A stretch of DNA of 56,637 nucleotides from Zelonia costaricensis (lineage: Eukaryota; Euglenozoa; Kinetoplastea; Trypanosomatida; Trypanosomatidae): the NCBI GenBank assembly GCA_030849075.1, contig JASAOO010003410.1, positions 1 to 56,637 on the forward strand, in the 5' to 3' direction. Made by a program: the position numbers and the translations under genes. Under the pieces are notes generated by a model that saw only the letters and a list, made by a program, of their open reading frames with translations, searched no databases and was not told the DNA's origin. This document shows, in pieces, positions 21,068-30,680 of this stretch (within the stretch, counting starts at the first letter, position 1; each line of letters begins with the position of its first letter).

Positions 21068-21160
21068 CTCAGCGAAGTGTGCAACGGGTGGGAAGTCCAG
21101 AGGGGGGTGGGCGGGGTGGGGTGGCAGCCCGACACGCGGAGTGTCGTGGGCGGAGAAAGA
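21068..21160 (-). promoter_or_regulatory. Candidate trans-splice tract and AG for the mitoribosomal-like gene
   Basis: A moderately pyrimidine-rich, AG-free minus-strand zone precedes the AG at 21069-21068, which lies 29 nt from the start codon. The tract is weaker than those of the neighbours. Confidence 0.3.
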
Positions 21161-22114
21161 GAGTGAGGCTGAGAAGTGCGCTGCGATGCGCTGCGGTACA
21201 GCCCGAGGTGGAGATGAGCAGCGCACGGCAACACAAGTAGGGCGGTGTGGATCGATGGAGAGGGGAGAGAGCGCGTGTGAGGCATCAGAGGCGCACCTGA
21301 AGTACTTGCTGATGGACAGAGCAGTCGAGATTGCTGCCTCTGCACACGTCGAGTATAGAATGGCTTTGCTGCAGCCGAGCCGCGCGCAGCGACTTCACCG
21401 TCAATGCTGCACTGCAGGCGACGGCCCAAGCAGCGATGCAGCCCGTTCACGAGAGAGACGGTGCCACCTGTCTGCCTGCCCACCACGACGAATGGGTGTG
21501 TGAGGGGGGTGCGAGAGGAGGAGAGCGCAGCACCCTGCACGCAGCAGGCAGGTGAAGAGGAGCGCGCCAGAGCGGGCATCGCGTGTGCGCTCACGTGCGC
21601 GGGTGTGGACACATCGGACTTCTTGGGCCGTTACGAGGCTGCTAACAACATGGACGACAAGAGGACCACCCTTTGAGACTCGCTGTGCGATCAGCCACCC
21701 GCCTACCCCATCGGCTCCGTCCCTTCCCCACCCTCCATGGCACCACCCACCACGCGCACACGCACGCAGCTTCTCGCAGCAGGAGGAGGGGGGTGCCGAA
21801 GGACAAGAAGGCAGGGAGGGGGGAGGACGGCGAGGGCGAGTGGGACGCCCGGAAGTTCAACGGTGTGAGCATTCAACTGCGCGTCTCTCTCTCTCTTCCC
21901 CGCCCCCACCTCGCCCGCGTGCTCACGACACCTGTGATAGCGAGGTGTACGCGGGCGTTCGTGTCGTGCCTCGAGAAGGGAGGGGGGGCAGACGGAAAGG
22001 CGGAGTACGAGCGCGCCGACACGGCGGCCACGCACAGGCGAAGACACGGAGAGGGAAATAAGAGGGAGGAAGCCGCTCGCTTTCTCCAAACACACCAAAA
22101 CGCAAAGCGCCATA

Positions 22115-22118
<4 letters not shown>

Positions 22119-22152
<34 letters not shown>
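22119..22152. repeat. (CA)17 microsatellite
   Basis: An uninterrupted CA run in the likely HslU1 3' UTR. It reads as UG in the transcript, immediately downstream of the stop codon region. Confidence 0.95.
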
Positions 22153-22159
<7 letters not shown>

Positions 22160-22200
22160 ACACGCTGGCACAGGGGGGGGCACCTGGACGGTGGCGCCGC

Positions 22201-23643
22201 TTACAGGATGAACTTCTTGATGTCCACCTTCTTGACCATCTTGTCCACAGCCTTCTTCACGTACGCGGCGTCGATGACGAACTTCTCACCCTTGCGCTCC
22301 GGCCCCTCGAAGCTGATCTCCTCGACGACCTTCTCGGTAATCGTGATGAGGCGGCGCGCGCCGATGTTCTGCACGGTGGCGTTGATGTGCGCCGCGATGC
22401 TGGCAATTTCCCATAGCGCGTCGTCCGCGAAGACGAGCTCAACACCCTCGGTGGCCATCATCGCCTTGTGCTGCGCGATAAGGTTGAAGCGGGGCTCCGT
22501 GATGATGCGATGGAAGTCCTCCTTGCTCAGCGGCTGCAGCTCGACGCGGATGGGCAGGCGACCCTGCAGCTCAGCCAGCATGTCGGACGGCTTCACGCTG
22601 TGGAAGGCGCCGCTGCAGATGAAGAGGATCTTGTCCGTCTTCACTTGCACGTTGAACTTCGTGGAGACCGTCGTGCCCTCGACGAGAGGAAGCAGGTCCT
22701 GCTGCACGCCTTCCGCCGACGCCTGGTGACCCTTGTAGCCGCCCGCAGCCGTCACGATCTTGTCGATCTCGTCGATCACGACGATACCGTCCTCCTCGCA
22801 CGCACGCAGCGCCTCGGCCGCAACGTCCTCGGTGTCCATCATCTTGTCCAGCTCTTCCTGCAGCACCGCCGGGAAGGCATCCTTGATCTTCATCACCTTC
22901 TTCACCGTCTGCTGGCGCTGCCCGCCCATCATGGACGGGATGTCGAGCGAGATGAAGACACCCTCGCCGCCGGCCGTCTTGGGCTTCTCCTTCTTCTCCT
23001 GCAGCTCCACCATCACCTCGATGTCGTCGAGGGCGCCGCTGCGCAGGTGCTCGCGGAAGCCGTCCGAGACACCAGCAAGGGACTTGAGAATTCGGTCCTC
23101 GGCCTTCACCTTCGCCTCCTCCTCGTGCTGCCGCCGAATGTTCTGCTTCGTCTGCGAGAGGGAGGCCTTGTAGAGGTCCTCGATGATGCTCTCCACGTCG
23201 CGGCCGTGGAAGCCGACCTCGGTGAACTTGGTGGCCTCCACCTTCACGAAGGGGGCGTCGACGAGCTTGGCCAGCCGCCGCGCGATCTCGGTCTTGCCCA
23301 CGCCGGTGGGGCCGATCATGAGAATGTTCTTTGGCGCGATCTCCTCGCGGATGTCGCTGGGCACCTGGTGGCGGCGCCAGCGGTTGCGCAGTGCCACCGA
23401 GACGGCCTTCTTCGCCTCGCTCTGGCCAACGATGTAGCGGTCCAGCTCCTTCATCAGTTCGCGCGGCCGCATGTTGCGGATCAGCGTCTTGGCACCTGGG
23501 TCCGAGACGGGGGTGGGCGCGGCCGGGGCCGCAGCGGCAGCCGCGGCGGTGCTGCAGCAGCGCGCGGCCGTCCGCAGGGCCTGCGAGAGCACCGCTGCGC
23601 CAGCACAGCGGTAGGCCAGAGGCCTAGCGATGGCGCGGTGCAT
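22201..23643 (-). CDS. HslU1: Mitochondrial HslU ATPase (HslVU protease regulatory subunit)
   Basis: The 480-residue AAA+ unfoldase feeds substrates to the HslV peptidase. Residues 1-57 are an Arg/Ala-rich mitochondrial presequence, after which MRPRELMKELDRYIVGQ (58-74) aligns with the bacterial N-terminus. The pore loop reads GFHG (144-147), against GYVG in E. coli. Walker A is GPTGVGKT at 111-118 and Walker B VVIDEI at 288-293. The arginine-finger region EPRFNLI and sensor region GARRL follow. The I-domain (about 160-265) is larger than in bacteria and carries EEEAKVKAEDRI. The C-terminus is KKFIL, keeping the hydrophobic tail that inserts into HslV. In T. brucei HslVU limits kinetoplast DNA copy number, and there are two HslU genes; I choose HslU1 by remembered synteny. 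Met58 is a possible alternative start lacking the presequence. Confidence 0.96.
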   Translation of the reverse strand: MHRAIARPLAYRCAGAAVLSQALRTAARCCSTAAAAAAAPAAPTPVSDPGAKTLIRNMRPRELMKELDRYIVGQSEAKKAVSVALRNRWRRHQVPSDIREEIAPKNILMIGPTGVGKTEIARRLAKLVDAPFVKVEATKFTEVGFHGRDVESIIEDLYKASLSQTKQNIRRQHEEEAKVKAEDRILKSLAGVSDGFREHLRSGALDDIEVMVELQEKKEKPKTAGGEGVFISLDIPSMMGGQRQQTVKKVMKIKDAFPAVLQEELDKMMDTEDVAAEALRACEEDGIVVIDEIDKIVTAAGGYKGHQASAEGVQQDLLPLVEGTTVSTKFNVQVKTDKILFICSGAFHSVKPSDMLAELQGRLPIRVELQPLSKEDFHRIITEPRFNLIAQHKAMMATEGVELVFADDALWEIASIAAHINATVQNIGARRLITITEKVVEEISFEGPERKGEKFVIDAAYVKKAVDKMVKKVDIKKFIL

Positions 23644-23762
23644 TGCCGAGATCCACGAAAGGAGAAGCCGGGGAAGGGGGGAGGGAGTCGGAGGGGTGAG
23701 CCACTGGCTTGCGATGGGGGTCTCGAGTTGACCAGCAGCGGCGGTTCACACGGTGACACCCA

Positions 23763-23812
23763 CTCGGAGGGGGGAGGGGGATGAGGGAGCCGTCGAAGAA
23801 GGGGAGGGGGAC
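23763..23812 (-). promoter_or_regulatory. Candidate trans-splice tract and AG for HslU1
   Basis: A near-pure pyrimidine tract (minus) at 23767-23812 is followed by an AG at 23764-23763, giving a 5' UTR of about 119 nt and keeping the presequence. A second AG-free tract abuts the start codon. Confidence 0.4.
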
Positions 23813-23930
23813 GTGTAGTCTATAATGGGAAAGTGGAAAGAGAAGACGAAGGCAGTAATATGGGAGGCAGAAGCACAAGCAGGAATGGAGCGCAGGGGTG
23901 CCGAGCGCGCCGAGGTCACAGATACGCAGA

Positions 23931-24050
23931 CACACACACACACACACACACACGTGTGAAGTCACTGGGGACTCTGCGAGCGTGCACGTTCGTGCGTGTG
24001 TATGTGTGTGTGGGTGGGTGTATGTAGGGGTGTGTGTGTGTGTGTGTGTG
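23931..24050. repeat. Paired (CA)11 and (TG)10 microsatellites in inverted arrangement
   Basis: CA runs from 23931 to 23953 and TG from 24031 to 24050, with 77 nt between. The two runs are complementary, so a transcript through here can fold into a stem of about 20 bp. Confidence 0.85.
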
Positions 24051-24530
24051 GTGGTGAGAGGGAGAGAGACGGGGAGCTCAACATGAGAAGAAGAAGAGAG
24101 TTGAGTGTGAACATGAGCGCACAGCGGCAGTGGCTGCGCCCGAGCCTCGAGCGCATCGCGTGCACTCGTGAGCACACCGCTGCTGCAGCGGTAAGCGAAA
24201 AGAAGGGGCGGGGGCTCAGCACACACACACACGCCGCCCTCTGGCCGCCGCCGTCCGCCGTGCGCTGCCGTAGCACATACACACACACGCCTTACAGTTG
24301 GTTCTCCCGCGCCGATCGCGACGTGCCCTGCGCTTTCGTGTGTCGTCTGTGTAGTGCGGCATCCCGCAAACCTGTGAGTGAGAGACGGAAAGGGGGAAGG
24401 GGGGAAGAACACGGGTGAAGGGCAGGGGCGCGGTAGCCGCATCGGGAGCGGCGGCACTGACGCAGCGAAAATGCTGGTCATGCCACGCGCACGCCGGGCA
24501 GCCGCTCCGCACCCTCACCGCCACGCCCCA

Positions 24531-26186
24531 CTAGATTTGATTGCTGAAGAGCAGGTGCTGCTTCTTGCGCTTCAGCGGGGCCAGGGAGCGGAACTTGTGG
24601 TAGACCCGAACCACCGTGGACATCATGAACCACCGCCGGCGCTGCAGCACCTTCGCCGTGTACGTGTCGCGCGAGCTCACCCCCAGCTCGTGCTGCAGCA
24701 CGTTGTAGTACGCCGCCGAGTGGAGGCCGAGGCCGCCGTCTCGCGCCAGGTCAGCCAGCATAGGCGACTCCTTCACCAGCGCGTCCTCGCGCGCCGTCAT
24801 GGCGGCCGCCCCGACCGGCAGCGACACGCGCTGGGTAAAGGCGTACGCACTGAAGCGGGCCTGTGCCTCGAAGACAAGAAAGGGTGGCAGCAGCTCGCGC
24901 TGGTGACCCACAAACGCCAGGGACGGCTCGGCAGCCCACAGCGTGCCAAGGTACAGGCCGTGGCGGCTCCCCGCCGCGGGGGCAGAGGCCGGCGCCCCGG
25001 CAGCGGCGCTCGTCGTGAGCAGCGGCGTGTCCTTCTCGAGAACGCGGCGCATGTCGGGGTGCAGGAAGGGGTAGCTCCGCGTGTACCCGGTGGCACAGAT
25101 GACGGCGTCGACGTTGTCAATGAACACGTCCGCCGGTGCCGCCCGCTCCCGGGCAGCGGCCACGAGGGCCGCCGTGGTGGGCCGCACCGTGGCGTCCGCA
25201 GCGAAGCGCAGGCCGCGGCCGTCACTGTCGAGCGGGAGCCCCACCGTCCGGATGTCCTCGAGCCGCGCATTGCGGTAGCGCAGCCAGGCGTGAATGGCGT
25301 CGTTGGCCGCGTGCACGTCGTGCCGCCACCAGGGCAGCCGTGCGAGAAAACCAGCCGCACGCGTGGCGACGTCCAATGCGGCCTGCCCAGTCGGGGCCCC
25401 GCCTGCAGCCCCACGCCCACCACGGCGGAGGCCGCGGCCCCCGCCGCGCGGGGCGGCACCGCCCGCGGCGTCCTTCCACAGCGCTGAGGTGAAGGTGGGT
25501 GGGGCGGCACCGGAGTGCGGCTGCACCGTGGTGCTGTGGACCACCTCGGCCCCCATTCGCTTCAGCTCGACGCAGTAGTCGTACGCCGTCACGCCGTCGC
25601 CCACGACGACGACGCGCTTGCCACGAAACGCGCGGAAGTCCTTCACGTGCGCCGCGTGGTGCACCTCGCCCCCCTCCCGGGTGTACCCCGACAGCGCCTC
25701 GCGCAGGCCGGCGGGGAAGCGCACCTCCTGCGTCTGGCCCGTGCACACGCACACCCGGTCGAAGGACCACTCCATGACATCCCCGTTCACGACGTTGACG
25801 GTGATCAGCTTCCACAGCCGCTCCGCCGCGGCAAAGCGGACGGACTCCACCTTGGTGTTGAACCGCGTCAAGCCGCGCACGCCCTTCTGCGAGGCGTACT
25901 GGTGCATGTAGTGCTGCACCGCCGTGTGGTGCGGGAACTGCGCGACGGGATAGTCGAAGCGCACGTCGCTGAACGCCATCAGCTCCTTGGGCAGCACGCA
26001 GCGCATGGAAGGGTATATGGGCGAGAGGCAGCCACGGGACGAGAAGACGTCACGCGCGTTGGTGGCCCAGATGCCGCCCGGCTCCGGCGCGATGTCGAAG
26101 CACGTGACGAGCAGCCCACTCTGGCGCAGCGCCGCCGACGCGGCCATGCCAGCCGGCCCGCACCCGATCACCGCGCAGGACTGCAT
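24531..26186 (-). CDS. Flavin-containing monooxygenase-like FAD/NAD(P)-binding protein
   Basis: The 551-residue protein resembles flavin monooxygenases, which use NADPH and O2 to oxygenate soft nucleophiles. The FAD dinucleotide fold starts at once: VIGCGPAGMAA (6-16), with the Glu of the strand end and GGIW (37-40) following. A second nucleotide fold sits at VVVVGDGVTAYD (192-203), where the usual GxGxSG reads GDGVTA. An FMO-type GGEVHHAAHV segment lies just before it (172-181), and the ATGY signature is at 365-368. FVGHQRELLPPF (425-436) matches the C-terminal FMO active-site strand. A Gly/Arg-rich low-complexity insert (about 240-265) interrupts the core. The start is the Met immediately before the FAD fold, so there is no targeting peptide. 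The altered NADP motif leaves cofactor preference open. Substrate unknown. Confidence 0.88.
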   Translation of the reverse strand: MQSCAVIGCGPAGMAASAALRQSGLLVTCFDIAPEPGGIWATNARDVFSSRGCLSPIYPSMRCVLPKELMAFSDVRFDYPVAQFPHHTAVQHYMHQYASQKGVRGLTRFNTKVESVRFAAAERLWKLITVNVVNGDVMEWSFDRVCVCTGQTQEVRFPAGLREALSGYTREGGEVHHAAHVKDFRAFRGKRVVVVGDGVTAYDYCVELKRMGAEVVHSTTVQPHSGAAPPTFTSALWKDAAGGAAPRGGGRGLRRGGRGAAGGAPTGQAALDVATRAAGFLARLPWWRHDVHAANDAIHAWLRYRNARLEDIRTVGLPLDSDGRGLRFAADATVRPTTAALVAAARERAAPADVFIDNVDAVICATGYTRSYPFLHPDMRRVLEKDTPLLTTSAAAGAPASAPAAGSRHGLYLGTLWAAEPSLAFVGHQRELLPPFLVFEAQARFSAYAFTQRVSLPVGAAAMTAREDALVKESPMLADLARDGGLGLHSAAYYNVLQHELGVSSRDTYTAKVLQRRRWFMMSTVVRVYHKFRSLAPLKRKKQHLLFSNQI

Positions 26187-26915
26187 GGCACACCGAGTAG
26201 GTTCGGAGGGGGGGAACAGAGGCGGAGAGGCAATGGGTGCCCCACGCCCAGGGGTGGCGAGTGAGTGACGGGGTGTGGTGGTGTGCGGGACGGAAGCGCT
26301 GCCGATGGATGAAGTGCGCTTCTGCTGGATGCGAGTTTGTGCGTGTGTGGGGGGGGAGGGGGGGGAGGGGGGCAGAGGAGGGCAGAGGGGTCGGAGAGAC
26401 GTGGGAAGTGCGCTGGCGAGGCCACGTGGGCGTTGGGGGCAACGCACGGCGTCGGCGATGGCAGGGCGAGGCCGGACGCTGGCACACGCTCGAGGAGGTC
26501 TCCGCTGCGGGCTGGGGTGCGCGTGACGAGTCATGGGCGGTGCCGCGGTGCTCTCCCACGCTTCGACTAGCCTCGAAACTGCGGTGTAGGGGGTGACGCA
26601 GCGCTACAGGCCTCCATCAGCCCACGAGCGGCGCGATGCCGGCGCCGCAGCTATGCCCTGCGCGCTGCCTCGCCCACACCGCGTGAGAGTTGCAGCTCAA
26701 TTGTGGTTGGAGTGGTAGAGAGAAGGAGGGACAAAGCCCCTGGTGTGCACGGGGGGTGCATAGTGAACATCAAAGAGGGTGAGGAACAGCGGCGAAGACA
26801 GCCGCAACGGCAGCGGTGGCGGTGGAGGTGGTTCGAAGGGAGGGAAGGAGGTGCAGCGCTGCTGTCACGCGCCTCCGTCACCCCCTCCATCCAGTCTCAC
26901 TCCAGCTTGGGCTTG
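26187..26915. other. Inter-genic region between KY-like and FMO-like genes
   Basis: This holds a very strong pyrimidine tract (minus) at about 26350-26395 and the 3' flank of the KY-like gene. No gene seen. Confidence 0.6.
26325..26395 (-). promoter_or_regulatory. Candidate trans-splice tract and AG for the FMO-like gene
   Basis: A dense pyrimidine run (minus) lies in an AG-free zone from 26411 to 26327, and the next AG is at 26326-26325. The 5' UTR would be about 138 nt. Confidence 0.45.
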
Positions 26916-29495
26916 TCACGCACGGGCGCCAGCGGCGACGGCGCCGAAGTAGCCGCCCACGGGCACGGGTTGGTAGCGCGCCGTGTCGCCCGCCTCGCCG
27001 AGCAGCACGGAGGTCACGCCGGCGAGGCGGCGCAGCGTGATGCCGTGCTCCTGCTCCACCGATGGCTGCGGCTGGATGACGCCCATGACAGCGGGGGAAA
27101 CGAAGTGGCGCACCTCGATGCCGCCGACGGCGCGCTGGAACACCTCACCACGCTGCAGGCCGTGGAGGAGCTGGGCGAGTTGTGCCTCCTCGGCGTGCTG
27201 CCGCTGCTGCTCCAGCGCCGCATCGCCCTTCTTCTTCTTGTCCGCCGCGGCGCGCGAGGCCGCGGAGCCGGCGCGAGAGCCGCGGCTTGGCGCTCGCGAC
27301 GGGCTGACCGCCTCTGCCGGGGCTGATGCAGCGGCGACGCGCTGGCTGAGTTGCTGGCCGTTGCGGTCCGGTGCCCCGTAGAGCACCCACACCTCCGCCC
27401 CCTCCCCACTGCGCAGCTCGACGGTGCCATCAAAGACGGCGCGGCGTGGCTGGAACGTGAGGAAGGCGTGCAGGCTACGCGACACCGCTGCGGCGGCGCT
27501 GTCGCCCCCCACCGCACCGGCCGGCCCCGGTGCGGCAGAGGCGGCCCCGGCGTTGCCGGTGGCGGGGTGGGCGGCGGCGGTCGCAGCGCCCGGCACGCAC
27601 TTGACGACGGCGACGGCCATCACATTGCTGCACGACGGCATCACACGGAAGACGTGCCGCCCGGGAGCAAGCTGCGCGCAGAGCGGTGTCATGAGGCGGC
27701 AGATGGAGGGGGACATGTACTGCCGCGGCAGCACCGGGGCACTGCTCGGGGTGAAGCCGACCCGCATTTCGTAGGTGACGACAGGCGTGAAGGCGACGTC
27801 GTCGGCGACGGCGATGACGGCACTGTACGGGTCGGCGCGGATGGGCCGCGCCCCGATCACGGCGACGTAGTAGCCAGCCTGCGGCACGGTGAGGGTGAAG
27901 GTGTCCGTGTCGGTGCTCTCCTCCCGCTGGTGCCACACCCACTCCGCCCCCAGCGGCGTCGCCTGCGAGAGATCCTCGGGCAGGGTGCGCAGGGTGCCCA
28001 CGTACAGCACGCAGCACAGCTCCGTGCCACTCGAGAAGCGGTTGACAAAGGAGATGTACGATGGCGACCCGTTCGTCACGAAGCCGCCGTGCGTCGGGTG
28101 CGAGTTGAGCTGCAGCCCAAAGTGGAAGAAGGCCGGCGTGAGGCGGGGCTGCACGCCCCACTGCAGCGCCTTCACGGTCGACCGCACGAGCGCCTTAGCA
28201 GGGCTCGTGGGCAGGTGCGAGACGAGGAAGTGCCCGGGGTGCGCGAAGAAGAAGAACTCACGGCGTAGCGCGGCGGGCGTGACAGGCAGCAGCTGCGGCG
28301 TGCCGCTCGACACCACCGCAGCGGCGGGCGCCGACTTCGACTCCGCGGCCGCAGCCGCAGCAGCCGCAGCAGCCGCAGCAGCCGCAAAGTGGGCAGCGCC
28401 GCCGCCCTTCCCGCGGCCCCCACCGGCCTCGGTGCCGGGACCGCCGCTCTGCGTCGCCGGTGTCTTCGCCCCGTCCGCCGGTGCAGCCGGCGTAGCCTGC
28501 GCCGCGCTCGCGTCGGGGCGCAGCACCCCGTTCGAGAGCGCTGCGGAGACGTCGACGAGGTACTGCCGCCCCTCGACCACCACAAGGTTCCAGCGCCACT
28601 CGAACGCCTCCTCGGATGCCGCGCCCTTGAGCTGGCCGGGCACCTCCTCGCATGTGACGCCGACGCTGCCCAGCATGCGGGCGTACACCTCCGCCAGCAC
28701 CGCCGCCGTCGCGCGGCGCGTCTGCAGCGCCACGTCCAGCGGCTCGGGCGGCGCGGCGGGCTCGGCAGTGGGGACGACCTCCTTCACCTTCCGCCCGGGC
28801 TTCGTGGACTTGCGCGCCGACGCGGTGGCGTGCTGCGACGACGGCCGGCTGCCGTTCGACGCCGCCGCGGCGCCGTCCGCGGCCTCATCGGTGGGACCGG
28901 GCGGGGCCGCGCTCACGAGCGTCATGTTGCTGTACAGCCACGCGTACACGCAGCGCGCCTTCTTGATGGTGCACTGCGTCGCTGTCTGCCGCCACGTGAC
29001 AGTCGTGAATGGGGCGACGAGCTGCGCGGCGATGGCCGTCCACGCCGTCACCTCGCGCAGCGGGCCAACCGCGGCGGCGCGCTGGTCTGCCTCGGTGCGG
29101 AGTGCCTCGGCAATGCCCCACCCCGCGAGGTCGATGGGGTCGTGCGACGACTCGCCCTCTGCGACGCGGCCGCGGCCAGCATCGCCGTCACGGCCGCCAC
29201 CTGCCGTGCCCGCTGTTGCGGTGGATACTGGCGCCGGCGGCCCGACCGGCCCCGCCGCGCCGCTCTCCCGCTCCATGCTGAAGCCGAAGTGGTGGAGGTA
29301 GTCGGCGTAGCGGGTGAGCGGCAGCCGGGCCTCGGCATCCTCGGGGAGGTGGGTGTACGCGTTGTAGAGCGTGGCGCCGAACTGAAGCTGCGCGAAGGCG
29401 GCGGAGGCGGCGGCGGAGTGGGCGGCGGCACTAGCGCTGTTGGCGTCCGCGGCGGCGGCCTTCGCCTGTTGGGCCGAGGTGCCGCCCGCTTTCAT
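26916..29495 (-). CDS. KY-type (kyphoskoliosis peptidase-like) protein with degenerate transglutaminase-like domain
   Basis: The 859-residue protein carries a transglutaminase-like fold followed by the KY-specific beta domains. Visible segments are KKARCVYAWLYSN (178-190), AVLAEVYARMLGSVGV with EEVPGQLKG (265-291), and WRWNLVVVEGRQYLVDVS (300-317), which matches the family pattern 'HAWN.V.i.g.wyl.D'. The catalytic Cys (expected three residues before Tyr271) is Ala268 and the catalytic His is Trp300; only Asp315 remains. FAHPGHFLVSHLPTSP (417-432) matches the KY-family element after the catalytic core, and two or three Ig-like beta repeats follow to about 705. The C-terminus has a Ser/Arg-rich linker and a Lys/Gln-rich helix. 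Low-complexity inserts include a run of about 15 alanines (371-385). The protein is probably a non-enzymatic binding or cytoskeletal scaffold. The start is the Met before KAGGTSAQQ. Confidence 0.82.
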   Translation of the reverse strand: MKAGGTSAQQAKAAAADANSASAAAHSAAASAAFAQLQFGATLYNAYTHLPEDAEARLPLTRYADYLHHFGFSMERESGAAGPVGPPAPVSTATAGTAGGGRDGDAGRGRVAEGESSHDPIDLAGWGIAEALRTEADQRAAAVGPLREVTAWTAIAAQLVAPFTTVTWRQTATQCTIKKARCVYAWLYSNMTLVSAAPPGPTDEAADGAAAASNGSRPSSQHATASARKSTKPGRKVKEVVPTAEPAAPPEPLDVALQTRRATAAVLAEVYARMLGSVGVTCEEVPGQLKGAASEEAFEWRWNLVVVEGRQYLVDVSAALSNGVLRPDASAAQATPAAPADGAKTPATQSGGPGTEAGGGRGKGGGAAHFAAAAAAAAAAAAAAESKSAPAAAVVSSGTPQLLPVTPAALRREFFFFAHPGHFLVSHLPTSPAKALVRSTVKALQWGVQPRLTPAFFHFGLQLNSHPTHGGFVTNGSPSYISFVNRFSSGTELCCVLYVGTLRTLPEDLSQATPLGAEWVWHQREESTDTDTFTLTVPQAGYYVAVIGARPIRADPYSAVIAVADDVAFTPVVTYEMRVGFTPSSAPVLPRQYMSPSICRLMTPLCAQLAPGRHVFRVMPSCSNVMAVAVVKCVPGAATAAAHPATGNAGAASAAPGPAGAVGGDSAAAAVSRSLHAFLTFQPRRAVFDGTVELRSGEGAEVWVLYGAPDRNGQQLSQRVAAASAPAEAVSPSRAPSRGSRAGSAASRAAADKKKKGDAALEQQRQHAEEAQLAQLLHGLQRGEVFQRAVGGIEVRHFVSPAVMGVIQPQPSVEQEHGITLRRLAGVTSVLLGEAGDTARYQPVPVGGYFGAVAAGARA
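28346..28386 (-). repeat. In-frame GCN repeat coding polyalanine
   Basis: The plus strand alternates GCAGCAGCC-type units here, encoding about 15 consecutive alanines (residues about 371-385 of the KY-like protein), in an insert between the degenerate transglutaminase domain and the KY repeats. The tract is likely length-variable between strains. Confidence 0.85.
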
Positions 29496-29615
29496 TGGAA
29501 CGTGGAAGAGGAGAAGCAAGGTGACGGGAAAGACGAAGGTGGAGCGGGCACGCGGTCGTGTGAGGGGCGATGGGCCGCGTGCGTGCGTGCCGGCGAATGC
29601 GTGCTCGCTGGCTCG

Positions 29616-29675
29616 CTTCCCGGGTGGACGCCGAGGGGGGAGCGGTGGTGGAGATGCGTTGGGAGAGAGAGAGTG
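29616..29675 (-). promoter_or_regulatory. Candidate trans-splice tract and AG for the KY-like gene
   Basis: An AG-free, pyrimidine-rich minus-strand run at 29618-29675 ends at the AG at 29617-29616, giving a 5' UTR of about 120 nt. A nearer tract at 29500-29560 has no AG before the start codon. Confidence 0.35.
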
Positions 29676-30265
29676 CTGGTGGCAGGCGTGGGCCGCACTC
29701 GCGCGCTGTAGGACGCGTGGAGTCGATGCACGGAGGAGGAGATGGAAGAGCCGGAAAGAGAGAAGAGCGGGCATTGTTGGGAGGGGCATGGGAACGGCGG
29801 TGCCGCAAGGTGGCACGGGGGACACGAAGCAGAGGAGGCGCGGCCACGCACCGGCACCGCTGTGGGCGCGTAGTGTGGCTGCAACACTGCTCCTCTCTGC
29901 AGGCGTCCTCGCAACGTGAATCCCCTGCAGGATCACACGTGACGACCAGTGCGGCCGCTCCCTCAGCGCCCTTGTCAAAGCGTGTGAGAGCGCAGGCAGC
30001 CATCGGTGTGCGTCAAGCCCAGTGCCAGGGCGTCCCACACGGGAGGGGAGGTTGAGTGGAAGCAGTTGAGTTGATGTGCCGCGCTCTTCTCCTCGTTGTG
30101 CTTCGTTTTACTTGATGAGAGGGCGACAGAGGAGTCGGACGTGTCTGTACGTGCGTGCACATACACGGGGGGGTTGGGGGGGGTGCGCAAGCCCGTGTAT
30201 GTGCACTCGGCAAATGAAGAAGAGGAGAGAAGGAAGGGAGAGCGACAAGCGCGCGTCTGCGTACG

Positions 30266-30268
<3 letters not shown>

Positions 30269-30297
<29 letters not shown>
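30269..30297. repeat. (TG)14 microsatellite
   Basis: An uninterrupted TG run between the carrier and KY-like genes. It is complementary to the CA runs at 30626-30646 and 30665-30680 about 330-370 nt away. Confidence 0.95.
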
Positions 30298-30302
<5 letters not shown>

Positions 30303-30625
30303 GTATGCTCGTCCGGCCTCTGCGGTGAAGGCGAGGACGAGGACGCGGCGGTCACGAACAAGGCAAAGAGCTTGTGGGCTGAGGAACAGCGAACAGAGAG
30401 GTGTTGGTGGGCACGTCGACTGCTCTCTTAGTGGGACGTCTGGTTCCACCGCAGCCGCCGTAACACAACGCCCCCGCACCCGAACTGCGTGAATCAACTC
30501 TGGAGAAAACAAACGAAGTGAGCAGCCCGCAGTCCGCGGCTTACAAGAAAGCAGCGGATGGAGACGCGCGCCGCGTGACAAGTGCGCGCGCCTTTATCGG
30601 TTTACTCTACGTACAAATACACACG

Positions 30626-30680
30626 CACACACACACACACACACACGCGGCACAACGCACTTATACACACACACACACAC
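30626..30680. repeat. Two CA microsatellite runs
   Basis: CA runs at 30626-30646 and 30665-30680 are separated by 18 nt. They are complementary to the TG run at 30269-30297. Confidence 0.9.

Larger units (their letters stand above)
21039..22200. other. Inter-genic region between HslU1 and the mitoribosomal-like gene
   Basis: This holds the HslU1 3' flank with a (CA)17 run at 22119-22152, only about 50 nt beyond the HslU1 stop codon, and the 5' flank of the mitoribosomal-like gene. An AG-free zone at 21070-21168 ends at an AG at 21069-21068, giving a 5' UTR of about 29 nt. No gene seen. Confidence 0.55.
23644..24530. other. Inter-genic region between FMO-like and HslU1 genes
   Basis: Two pyrimidine tracts (minus) lie before HslU1, at 23650-23700 and 23767-23812. 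A CA run (23931-23953) and a TG run (24031-24050) are complementary and 77 nt apart. No gene seen. Confidence 0.6.
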
